Below, one piece after another: positions 1-10,990 of a DNA stretch of 64,000 bases. This DNA is from Beaufortia kweichowensis. Lineage: Eukaryota; Chordata; Actinopteri; Cypriniformes; Gastromyzontidae. Below the pieces are notes generated by a model. That model saw nothing but the letters and a program-made list of their open reading frames with translations. It was not told the DNA's origin and did no database searches. Every line of letters begins with the position of its first letter. The first letter of the stretch is position 1. The stretch covers positions 11,518,881 through 11,582,880 of the forward strand of contig CM032797.1 of NCBI GenBank assembly GCA_019155185.1. Reading direction: 5' to 3'. The translations under genes and the position numbers were made by a program.

Positions 1-167
1 TTTCTTTACTTTGGCACATAATTGTCAGACTTCTATTAGGTTAGAGTTTGATTTAATCTTTACAATGTTATTCTGGTTAGAAAAAGCACCTAATCAATTT
101 GAATCAAAAAATGAATTCCCTGAACATGCTGCATTAACATTTTCTCTTTTCATTTTTTTCCATTTAA

Positions 168-169
168 TT

Positions 170-249
<80 letters not shown>

Positions 250-251
250 TC
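168..251. repeat. TTTC tetranucleotide microsatellite
   Basis: About 20 near-perfect tandem copies of TTTC form a pyrimidine tract on the + strand. The flanks (AT-rich, no coding potential) show no element that would explain it. It is an ordinary expandable short tandem repeat and probably polymorphic. Confidence 0.97.
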
Positions 252-2640
252 ATTACAAATCATCAGTGTTAAAAACACAAACAACAACAGAACAACATAC
301 AGCAATTTGTACGGTCCTGTGATTAGGAAAATTCTATTGTTTTTTATATGAACACATTTTGTTCAATTAGTTTCAGATTAACAAAAAATACTTTTTTTGC
401 ACTGATTGCACTGATCTGATAAATGTTTCAGAGAATATAATAAACAGACATGTGTAGACCAGTGTTTACGTTTGTCTCAGCGTCATGATATATAGGGAAA
501 AAGATGGAGCTAAAGAGTGAAGATAAAGAAGGTGACAGACCCCACTAATAGAAACTACAAAAACAACAGCTGACTATATCCAACTGCTGACTATGATATA
601 ATGTACGGCTGATGAATGTGGGCCACTGTATAATGCCACCTAAGATATGTCTTTGTCATGGATTGATTGCTCAACTAATTCAGCAGCTCACTCTGCGCCA
701 CACTCTTTAATATAGAGACAGCCATATTTCGTCTAAGATTAGTATAGACACTCTCTGACACACTGCTCTGCTCAAGGTATTTGGCCAGCATAATTCATTC
801 ATAATGCCACAATGGACCCCATCTATCATTTTATTTCTTTTCCTCTGCCAGTGTCTCCAATTCACTTCTAGGCTGCTGGCTCTTTATTGAAGGGGGTGTG
901 TGTGTGTGCACGTGTGGCATTTGTGCCTGTTTTGGTAGCAATAGTAGAGTTGTTGGACAAGGTTGGGAGGTCAGCACTGTTTTGCCTGCTGATGTATTAG
1001 CTGGCATATGCAAGCGATAAATTACCAAGTGAAGGGAGTCAATTATCCGTCCCTTGAAGAAACAGGGGCTTGGTGCTCCAGTGGCCTTAGGGGCCTTTTT
1101 CCAATTCAGAGGACGCTGTCTGGCAATGCAGAAGAAGGGGAATTCGTGGAGAAGAAAAAAGGGATGAAGATTAAATTGGGAAATGATGTGTATCATTATC
1201 CTTACTATCTATCTTTTAAATGTTCATTAGTAGGCGACACCTGGAAATGCATGTGCGAGTTATGGAACAATCACTTGTAAAATTGCACCTGTTTGTCTGT
1301 TATCAGTACTACAGTGTCCTTAAACTGCTTAACATATCAAAAGCTGTCCCTAGTTTGACTACTACTCCTATTAGACTTAGAGGTCAATCTGTATATTATA
1401 ACCGACACACGTGCATGTGCTCCCTTACCACCAAGCTTTGTCATTTTCCACAACCATTGATTTCTACAAGCTTTTTCTTTTCTTTTTCTGAAAAAAGAAG
1501 GGTGGGGGATGTCCCTTAAGAGTGTGACACTACTTTGAACGCTTGCCAGAGCAAGCGGCCCCACTGCTGACTGACATGGGTGACACTTAGGGAAATGAGG
1601 TCATTAGCTGGAATTACAGAGGGTTTTGATAGCTCAGTAATGGGTTTTAATGATAGAATTTAACATACAGCGCCACTAGGGACAGACAGCAAAAACAGGC
1701 AGACAGGTCATTTAATAAAGAGAGGGAGAGAGACCTCTCTCTATAGAGTGTGGCAGAGAATGGGGACTATGTGTGTGTATGTGCTGAAGTGGGAGTCTAA
1801 AAATATAATATGCATTTGCACAGAACAAGAAACTCAAGAAACATTAGTTTCTGAAAGATACAAGTGGCCTATTTCATTCATCCTATATCTTCATCAATTT
1901 TCAGACTTTATGCAGGACCATGCGGATCATGCGTTGTGTACACATGGCTATGCAAATTGTGTAAATTATTTTTAGGGCATTAGAAATGTGATTAAGATGC
2001 ACTTGTTCTTTGAAACAAAAATCTGATTTACATATAAGTTAAAATTAAAACACAAATTGTTTATGCCTTTAAAGGACAGTAAGAACATTTACCCAAAAAG
2101 CTTGCAGATGAATTACAAAATTCAAAAGATTTCTCCTCAGTCTTCAATGACACACTGGCGTTATGAATAAAAAAGGTGTTAAAAAATAACTTTCCAGAAC
2201 AATTCTCTATATCATAAAAAAATAACTCACATTATTGGTTGAGCCAATGTTGTTGTGTTGATCTATCTGAAGTAGTAGTGAGCCACAGTGCTTCCACTTT
2301 TTTGGAAAATCTTTTTTGAGAAGTCAACTAGCTTGTAGCTACACCTGCATTTTACTGTAAACTAAGACAGGGCAAATCATTGTAACATTGAAAGAAACAC
2401 ACACATAAACTTTTTAACATTTTAACTCAAGCTTCTATATTCATTAAGCTTATCAAAGAAAACCCATAATTATGTGTTTGTATATCATATTATTCCACAA
2501 CTATGGTTTGTGTGATTTCCAGAGCAGCAGTAAGAGAAGAGAAAGCTGGACTCAGAGCAGATTCAGTCACTAAGCTGTGGTAAACAGTGGCTGTAATGGT
2601 TTGTTGAGCTGCTGAGGACTGTAGCAGCCATATTTCAGAG
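252..2640. other. Intergenic, no gene seen
   Basis: This is AT-rich spacer DNA. Open frames here are short, lack splice context and resemble no protein I know. There is a short GT run near 895-910 and a purine-rich stretch near 1,720-1,745. No RNA gene or transposon terminus was recognised. Confidence 0.6.
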
Positions 2641-3020
2641 AGTATCGATCAGACTCTGCCTATCGCCCCCAGCCCTCCCTCCCCTCTGTCCTTGATCCTG
2701 TAAAGTAATAACTGAACTCGTGTCAGGGAGGTAATTATCATTGATCTGCTGGAAAAGGTGACAAATTTCGCTGTCGCAACAGTGCGTGATTCATGCTTGA
2801 GCGTTGGACTAACAGTGAGGGTGCCACGACTAAATAGCCTCTTCCAGCTAATATACGCAGTGCAACCTTTATCTAGCCCAGAAGATTTTCGACCTGGACC
2901 CTCAATTAAAGTCAACGGTGAGCAGTTCTTTCTTAAGCTGTCTATGTATTCTCAAGAAACGATTAGCATCAAATCACCTTTATGGCTTGTAAGAAACTTC
3001 TCCCTCCCTGAACATTGATC
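2641..3020. promoter_or_regulatory. Candidate conserved non-coding block
   Basis: This block is less AT-rich and less repetitive than its flanks. It mixes CpG dinucleotides (for example near 2,769-2,835) with homeodomain-type TAATTA (near 2,730). Both strands have open frames here (76-88 codons), but neither has family motifs or a consistent splice structure, so coding is unlikely. The enhancer reading rests only on sequence texture. Confidence 0.25.
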
Positions 3021-3860
3021 GCCCTTGACACTGCTGTAACTTCTTCATGACAGAAACTTTAAGACAAAACGACAAACAAGGTCCTGTATACTATCGCAGG
3101 ATTGCACAGCTGAAAGTTTACAAAAGCAAGCAACTATGTATCTTTGATATGACAAGAACAAGAATAATTGGCAGCCTATGTTTGGCAAAGTCTGCTATAG
3201 AGTTCTCATCCTACTTAGCTAGTGGTCCCCACTGGCAAAAATGAAGCAGAAAGCAGCCGGCATGTCAGGTCATAACAAATGGGTTGGACAGGGCAAGGGG
3301 CTGGAAGATTGCCACATTCATCATGAGACAAATGGATGGCATCAGGGGCTTACGCCAGGACGGAGAGGCTGGAGAAAAAAACTAAGCCTTAGATTCTTTT
3401 TAATGTCTTCTTGATTACATGATATACTGTATAAGGCTGTGGAAATAAAAGTTTGTGTATACGTTTCTTTCCAGAATTAGAGTTCAGTTCATTTGAAAGT
3501 TTTTAGCTGCAAATGAATGATAAAAATTAAAGGTACATGAGTAAGAGGGACTTTTATGTTTACTGCAACATCCACCTGCTGCAGTTTGAGTATTCTTTTT
3601 GTTACGCAAAAATCACTGACAGCCTCACAATACATTACAATTCAATGTATGACTGAATAGTTATCAAAACTGTGTAGATTTTAGTGTCTCTACTTGTTTG
3701 TGTGTATAGCTAAATTCTTCATTAATCAATTCCATAAATTCTTAAAAGTACTTGACAGCAACTAAAATGTCACAAACTGTAAAGCCTCTAGATAATACAA
3801 AAAATATTCATAATCTAGTGTCAAAGCATCTCTTAGCCAACACAATTCAACATTGTACAC
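3021..3860. other. Intergenic, no gene seen
   Basis: Unremarkable AT-rich sequence. No ORF with family motifs, RNA gene or transposon end was found. Confidence 0.55.
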
Positions 3861-3890
3861 TTACTTACTTACACACACACACACACACAC
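3861..3890. repeat. TTAC/AC microsatellite
   Basis: Imperfect TTAC repeats pass directly into ten copies of AC. A polypyrimidine CT-rich tract follows at about 3,926-3,983. Both are simple repeats with no transposon context visible. Confidence 0.95.
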
Positions 3891-5909
3891 TTTGTGTTAC
3901 TTTCCTATACTTTCTCGTTATGGACACCCTCCCCTCGCTGCTCTCTTTTCTCTCTCTGTCCCTCTCTCCCTCTCTCTCTCTCATTCGCTGTCACTAAGTT
4001 TTGATAGATGACTGATTGCCGAGCTGTGCAGGAAGATTTATTAGTGTTTATCCAGCGCTCGGTGGTCACCTGCGGCTTTGAGACCTGGGCCCTGTGCACC
4101 ATGAACAGGGAGGGGGTGTATGCGTGCATGTCACCACACTTAAATGTACATATCCATAGTACATGATTATTTGTGTGTACCTCTTGTGTGCAATTGTATC
4201 ACCGGGTGGCTGTATAAAAGAGCAACATAGGTATTTCATTTTCCTCCAATTTTTCCACCCTTTCCAGCGGTTGGTTCCCTAGGCATGCTAAACCCAACCC
4301 TAAAAAACAAATTGAGGAAAACCTAATAGAGGTGACTTGTCATGCTAGGACCTGCTCATACCTTCTGACCATTCACAAGCATAACCTGTGATTATGGGTT
4401 TAGTAGGGTGAGATTTGGTCGGGGGCTGTAATTGTTAGGTTGGATATTAGTTTGACACCAAGATGCCATTCTGTGGCCTCACAAACACTGGAAGATGAGG
4501 TTAAGGGGGATAGACCAGTAGATTAAATAAAAGATTGTGCTTTAATTCTGGTGTGCTCTTCCAAAATGCTTTGATAAATGTTCTGGGTTAATCATAAGAT
4601 TAGCTCTATTGATGTCATGGAATATCATAGACCACAGAAAAACAATTTGTGCCTCTAAAAGTGTGTTGAGAGTTACAGTGGAAGTCAATAGGGAACAATA
4701 GGATGGTTACACATCATTGCAAAAATAATGCAAATCTGTAGATTATAAAAACCTTAACTGTGAAAACCTTTCCTAAGGACTCTTCCAGCCTGGCATTGTT
4801 TGTACAAACTGTTTATCCCTGATATGGTTGCATTGTTATAGATTTTATATTTATACAGTATATTTTATTCAGATGGCTTAGATTTAAGTAAATAAAAGGG
4901 AATGCTCTAATGTGACACACAGTGACGGATGTACAGAACCACCCTGAAAAAGGCACATCAAACAAGAACAAATGAAGTTGTGGAAGTGTTTAAAATCTGA
5001 TGCGTGTCTGAGACAGAGATATTACCGCTCTGTCATATGAGATAGCGCTGTCCATCAGTCATAGTTCTTTGTGTATCTGTGTGTGTCCCTCTGCACATTC
5101 TGTATGGTAAAACAGTGGCCCAAAGCAGCTACACGGTCTTCCTGTAACCTTTCCTATGTGTTGCGGCTATGCTTGACGAGTGAGTGAGATGGAGAGAGAG
5201 AGAGCGAGGAAAAGAGAAGAGGCAAGGCGAGGGTGAGAAAGACAGGCAATCATTTCTCTCTTTGAGGGCAGTGGAGCGCGGAGGCGTGCAGATGAAACCC
5301 CATTTTCCTCTGATTAAGTCCTCTGAAAATATTCCATTTGTCAGTGCCAGCGTCCTGACGTCTGGCCCCCTCACAGTCAGCCGAGTGTGTCTGTTGACTA
5401 TGTATCGCTGTGATTTACATCGGTCACTGACAACATCATCTACTCACTAATGTCCTCCACTCCTGTCTGCTCTCTTCCTGTCAAACAGCTCTCTCTCTCC
5501 CTTTCTCTCTCTCTGAGCACTCAACAGCCTATTTTAGCTTGATCTGCCCTCATTGCAAGGTTGGCTGCTGTGATTTCCTCAAAAAAGAGAAAAGAATAAA
5601 GGGCCTGACTCTGTCATAGTCACTCTCAATGTCATCAATTTCAATTTCCAATCTCCTCTCCTTTTTTCTCGCTCCCACCTTAGCCAGCCTTTCCTGCCCC
5701 CCTTTCTCTCAGGGAATATTCTCGTTCTGTTTTTCCCCTCGCTCTCTCCCTCGCTTTTTCTGCCCCACGGCCCTCACCTCCGTTCTTCTCTCAACACCTA
5801 TTACCCATTACCTAGGCCCGTGCTTTCTTAGGCTTTGCGAAATGCAATTTCTTCTCGTACGCCTTGTGATGAGAGCCAAATGAAAGATCATTAATATTTA
5901 AAAAAAAAA
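3891..5909. other. Intergenic, no gene seen
   Basis: This stretch holds a CT-rich tract (about 3,926-3,983), a GA-rich tract (about 5,190-5,240) and further CT-rich tracts (about 5,490-5,515 and 5,640-5,770). These low-complexity stretches create the Ser/Leu/Phe- and Arg/Glu-rich false ORFs present here. No coding exon is supported. Confidence 0.55.
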
Positions 5910-6340
5910 AAAGCGGAATTGCCTCTTGCATTTGAACGTTGTGTTTGTTCCCCCCTCCCTTTCTCATTATTATGCTCTTTTACACCTTTGTGCATTTGTT
6001 TTACACAGTCGCGTAATGATCGACCCGGCCTGTTCCTCCCGTACCTCATCGCTGAAATAAACAAAAAAAACTCTGCCTGCTCGGATGTGTAAAGGGTTTT
6101 AAGATTGAAATGAAGCCAGCAGCAGAGATGGGGCTTTCTGCTTTGACAGGCCGCAAAACAGAGTGACAACATTAGCGGCCCCAGTCAAACCGAGCGCTCT
6201 CTCGGTATGTCATTCGTTTGAGGTGTGAAATGGAATCAGCTGACAGGTTGATGAGGTGTCCCGTCCCGCCACACACCCTCAACTCTAAAGACCTGGACAT
6301 CTTCTTCACGTGTAGACTCATGCTGTCAGTGCGCAAGTAT
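5910..6340. promoter_or_regulatory. Candidate conserved non-coding block
   Basis: A low-repeat stretch with unusually many intact CpGs for this window (for example 6,010-6,050 and 6,170-6,205), set between AT-rich and simple-sequence DNA. It contains TGACAG/CTGACAGG TALE-homeodomain-like words. No reading frame resembles a protein family. A regulatory role is inferred from composition alone. Confidence 0.25.
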
Positions 6341-8639
6341 GTGTGAGATCTCACTGGCTGGTCAATGCTGTGGACAGTCCAGTATATCTCTGATAAATTC
6401 TCTCATAAAGCATTGAGGAATAACACATGCATTAAAATTTAGTATAATTAAAGTATAATATAGTATATATAGTATAATTAAAAATGTGTGTTGGAGAGAA
6501 AATGAAAAGAAAATGGAGAGTTGGGAAATTTAATTTGGAAATCAATCAGTATTCATTAGCCCACAGGGCATCATTTACCCCTCCCTCCATCCCACACTTT
6601 CTTTCCCTCTCTCTCTCTCCTGTGCTAACAAAACGTTTCTCTAGTCAGCATGGCACCAGTCGTACTCACTGCTCACCCAGCCATTTCTTGCTTTCTCGCT
6701 GCCTCGCTCTCTAACCAAACTTTACCCCCTGCACACCTCCCCGCAGTCCTCATTAGCATTCTATTAGCATCTCATTTGCATGGCCTTTTTTAGAACTTCC
6801 CTCGTCTGCTTTAATTATTTTTTTGTTCCTATTTGAGGAGAGTGTCAGAATGGAAAGTCCTGGGAAGGCCTGTGTGATGGTGCCGCTGATCTTTAATGAC
6901 TTCCCCTGAAATAAGCCATATGCATCACAAGGTTTGATGAGCAAGAACAAATCAAATAATTATGCTCAATTATTCAACAGTTAGTTCTGTGTCTCTTCGT
7001 GGATTAAATGAGCATCATTCCGAAAGTGGTTGATGGTTGATTTTCTTAGCTCAGGAGTTCCAATGGGGCTCTCATTTGTGTTTTATTTAAGTATCTATGA
7101 CAGTGTATTTCTTCTAAAATTGAAAAAAATGAAAAAGAAAAATATATAAACAAATAAGGCACCTGCTAAAATACATTAGGTGTATGGAGCTGTAAAATTA
7201 TTGTATCTTGGACAGATATTATCTTTGGGTAAATTTGATGAAAAATGTTTAAGTTCATATTGTAATCTTCAATAATATTACCTTTGACAAACTTGACAAA
7301 TTTGAAACTGTGAGACATTTGTAAGATTTCAGGGTTTTTCTCATGTAAAACATCTGAGACACAGAAGAAACAAAAGTTTCTATTTGCTCGACATCTCATT
7401 GATGTCCAGGATAAATAATTTAGATATTAAAGATATCTCATCTGTATTTTTTCTTAACTGCATGATTGCATAGGTAATACTAACTAATTAGCAAATTCTG
7501 TGTTGAATCATCATGTTGATTTTACTTTACTGCTAATTATTAAAAGATCCAAAACTTGATCTGTAAAATGAATACAATACTTGACTGATTTCATCATTGC
7601 TAATAGACATCTACTAGTCTTTTGTCTATAATTGCTTTATTTTCTGTGAATAAACTTGCTTATGTGTGATTTTCATCTCTTTCTCAAACACACACGCACC
7701 TACTCTTGCTCTCAGAGGGGGTAATTAGCAGGCTGTCAAGGAAGGAGGTAGGGTCACACAGGCAATTAAGAGTGTGACAGCTTTGTGGAGTGTGTGGTGC
7801 AGTGTAAGGTCTCTGCTGTCAGACCGAGGGCTTTTCTTTTGCCAATGTGTGAGCAACCATACGCACACACCTGAACGGCAGGGACATCTCTGATTGATTA
7901 AGAATCCCACTCATGCCGTCTCTCTCCTTCATTGCCTTTTTAACTAATACAAGCAGCAATGATAAGAGCAACATCAATATACATCTGGCAATGCTAAAAG
8001 GAATATCCTCTCGAAGATGTTAAAGAGCCGTTTAATCAAAATTATATTTAAAAGCTAGAATAAATTAAACACCTGTGGATGATTAACATTAAGGAACTCA
8101 AATGCAATGAAGGGTTCTGTATTATTGTCTTGCTGTGTTGTAGGCATGGTTACATGCTGTGCGGTAATGCTGCTGTAATTTGCCAGTCATTGCCTGCCAT
8201 CTCATAGACACTTATTTCAAGCTCACAACGCCATCAAAGTCTCAGCGAGGAGCCGATCTGCCATCAGATGCCGTCTTAACGATACAATTACTGTCAATGA
8301 ATCATTAAGGAATTAGGCTACATTATTCATATTAACCCTGAACTCAAACCGGACGTGTAAACCACAACTAACTCAATTAATTTGCTGGGTGATTTTGAAG
8401 AGAATTTGAGCTTTTAAAAAATTAAATACACAAAAACAACCTTTTCGTCAACGTACTGCAAAGATCCCTAATCCATCAATAACTCAACTCACTGGAGGGT
8501 ATGAGATAAGTTGACATTGACTGCAGATGCAGTTTAAGAGTGTCCCCTAAAACTCCATTAAAAAAGCGATGCTTTAGTAGGTACACATTCGGCATGGTTC
8601 AGGGGGGAACGCTTTTTCAATCTCTTCCCTATCATTTTT
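6341..8639. other. Intergenic, no gene seen
   Basis: AT-rich spacer. At 6,440-6,480 a short run repeats the word AGTATAATTA imperfectly. ATTA/TAAT words are frequent near 6,750-6,980 and 8,290-8,400, but I see no boundary sharp enough to call an element. No coding or RNA gene was recognised. Confidence 0.5.
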
Positions 8640-8879
8640 GAATATCATTAGTCAAGAGCATTCCATTTTCCATGCTTGCCAGCTCAAGCCCCAGAGAGAG
8701 ACGCCAGAGAAAGAGACAGAGTCGGAGGGAAAGAGGAAGGGGGGCGAGCGAGAGATATCCAAAAGTCTGGTGATTTATGGCTGTGTGTCTGAGGGCCGGT
8801 TCTGCAGCGACATTAGCAGCTGATGAGAAGAACATGTTGGAGGATATTAGCAGTCAGTTATCATTTCCAATCACACACA

Positions 8880-9335
8880 CGCAAGCGTCCGCAAACACAC
8901 TCCCCTCAACCTCCAGCGTCCCCATAAGCGCGTGTGACAGGCGGCGAGCCGGCGCTCTCTCTCGATGACTGGACTCGATCACCTGTGACAGTTTTGATTT
9001 GATGTCACTTCTCCCCCCCGCACGCCGTTTGTCTGAGCGGTTAAAAGGTAATTGTGTGACATTAGCATGGAGAGGGGGCTCTCGCTTTGTCTCCGAACAT
9101 GGCACAAGTTGGGACGGGGGGTGTGTGCGTATGCGGCAGTTATAAATGGCCTCCATTTCCCAAACCGCTCCGTTCTCCATTGTGGAACGCGTCGCCGCGG
9201 GGCAAAAGGGGGTGTGTGGGTAACCGGAGCTAAAAGAAGGGCTCTTTCTCTCAGGGGACACGTGGTGACAACACAGGTAGTCTGGTATCAGTCAGAAATA
9301 CGTACATTTTTCTCATCATTATCTGTCTGTAGGTG
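8880..9335 (+). promoter_or_regulatory. CpG-rich block with TATA-like box and splice donor
   Basis: This is the most CpG-rich stretch of the left half of the window (CpGs dense at 8,925-9,040 and 9,165-9,215). A TATAAAT lies at 9,141-9,147, followed by CpG-rich sequence. A strong donor, AG followed by GTGAGT, has its GT at 9,333-9,334. Together these look like the promoter and first exon of an unannotated, probably non-coding, + strand transcript, or a CpG-rich distal enhancer. Open frames on both strands match no family. Confidence 0.3.
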
Positions 9336-9611
9336 AGTGACTCTCTGTGTATGTTTGCGATCTGGACGTAGTTTAGTTTTTTTTAAAGTGTGTTATGCGG
9401 CACAATGTGTGATGCACGATCCAGTTTATATCTAAGCAGTAAGTATAGGCCAACCTATGTGTCAACAACATCATACGCAATGTGCAGCCATAAATACAGT
9501 TATTTGGATTAAAAAGGATAGTCACTTTTTACCTTATATTTTTGGATATTTTACCCATTAGTGTCATTTTCAGGTAGAAGAATCCTGCTATCCTACTGTA
9601 ACATAATATAT

Positions 9612-10299
9612 AAAGGGGTGAGAACCAACAAAGTTTAAGTGACATTTTGGGTAAAATGTTAACCTGTTAACTGTCACCATTCCTCAGGAGGGACACCTTT
9701 GTTATTTCCCTATTCACTTTAATACTTCATTGTTGAATTTTATTCTAATCATGACAAACTAAAAATTGATGGACAGGTTTAAGACTTAAGATTAAATATT
9801 TGACACATTTTTATACCAAAAACATAAATAAAAATATATATATATTTTTAAATCGTTACTGCAATTTATAAAAATACCTAAAATTATTTTTTTTAAAGAC
9901 TTAAAAATGTTTGAAAAAATATCTGATATCTAAAAATTAACATTTTCATTTTCATGTGTATACTCAATTTCTGCTGTGACAGTTATCAGGTTAAAGCTAT
10001 TGATGAGCTCTTTCAACCACCAAAAGGACACAAGTAAATTCCAATCAATTTGGAGTTATTCATTAGAAACCAAAATACTTAACACTGAACATAGAAAGAC
10101 AGGTAGTGCCAAAGGGATGGTTTTAGTAAATGTTAAAATGGTGTTTAATAAGTATACTGTCCCTTCATTTGTGTACACATTTTTATTATAAGATTAAAAT
10201 CAGTGCACAAAGTCAGATCAAACTATAGTAATTATTTTGTACCGGCCCTCCTGTAAAGTTGGTGAAATGTCACTTACGCCCCTCTGGTTTTCAGCCCTC
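9612..10299. mobile_element. Inverted-repeat element, probably non-autonomous DNA transposon
   Basis: The segment from 9,612 (AAAGGGGTGAGAACCA, then AAGTGACATTT) is matched by the reverse complement of the segment ending near 10,299 (AGGGCTGAAAACCA, then TAAGTGACATTT). The similarity resumes inside the arms with TCACCA and then AGGAGGG. The arms are imperfect and the interior of roughly 600 bp is very AT-rich with no transposase frame. This is the structure of a decayed non-autonomous DNA transposon. The superfamily was not determined and target-site duplications were not resolved. Confidence 0.5.
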
Positions 10300-10639
10300 G
10301 ATATGCTCATGTATCATTTTTCTCAAGGACATAAGAAAAGCCCCACCTGAGAGCTGAACCTAGAATCTGAACTCCAATCCTCAAAACTCTTACCCAGTTT
10401 TAAAAAGCTTAATCTACATAGGAGCCTGCTCGCTCCAACAGCTAGGACAATGAACAAAAAAGATGACCTACGTAAATTTACATCAACATGCACCTCTTAT
10501 CATTCTAAACCTACTGAAAGCTCTATCACCTCATGGATCTTCTGACTCTATAAGACAAGCTTCTTTAATATTGATGAATTCCAATAGGTTGATTAGGCTT
10601 CTGGTCCCCCCTAAGCTTTAGGCAGGCGGGTGATAAACT
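10300..10639. other. Intergenic, no gene seen
   Basis: Spacer between the inverted-repeat element and the next low-repeat block. Nothing else was recognised. Confidence 0.5.
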
Positions 10640-10990
10640 GTCAGCCATTAAACACACCATGCAGAGTGTGAACAAACATCTCTAATCACAGCCTCTTAAA
10701 GACTCTTAATGAGCTGATGTAATTAGCCAGCACAGAGTAAATCTTTTCTGTCCTGATCTGTTTGCTGGGCTAATTTGTCTGGTATAGATTAGTGGATGGG
10801 AAGAGAGCTGATGGGGCTGTTTGTTTGCACGCGGCTAGTTACTTCACTGCCATTGATCTGCTAAAGATAGAGATATAATACTGATGTGCTCCGGCCTATG
10901 TAAGATTACTTATTCAGATATTTCTCTCATCTCTTTAATTTCCAGGGAAAACCAGTACATTAGAAGTGTTTCTTACAGCTGCAGCGGTCC
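10640..10990. promoter_or_regulatory. Candidate conserved non-coding block (homeodomain-site rich)
   Basis: A low-repeat stretch with several homeodomain-type words: CCATTAAAC near 10,645, TTAATGAGC near 10,707, GTAATTAGC near 10,720, and GCTAATTTG near 10,768. There are also TGATCTG words near 10,756 and 10,855. It has no coding frame. The texture is that of a vertebrate developmental enhancer and it sits about 20 kb upstream of dmbx1. Cross-species conservation was not tested. Confidence 0.3.

Noticed and set aside
3926..3983. CT-rich tract as a possible polypyrimidine splice or triplex element
   Set aside because: Simple-sequence expansion next to an AC microsatellite, with no exon following.
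8854..9261. 135-codon - strand open frame in the CpG-rich block
   Set aside because: High GC/CpG content lengthens chance frames. No domain is seen, and the overlapping + strand frame is equally open.
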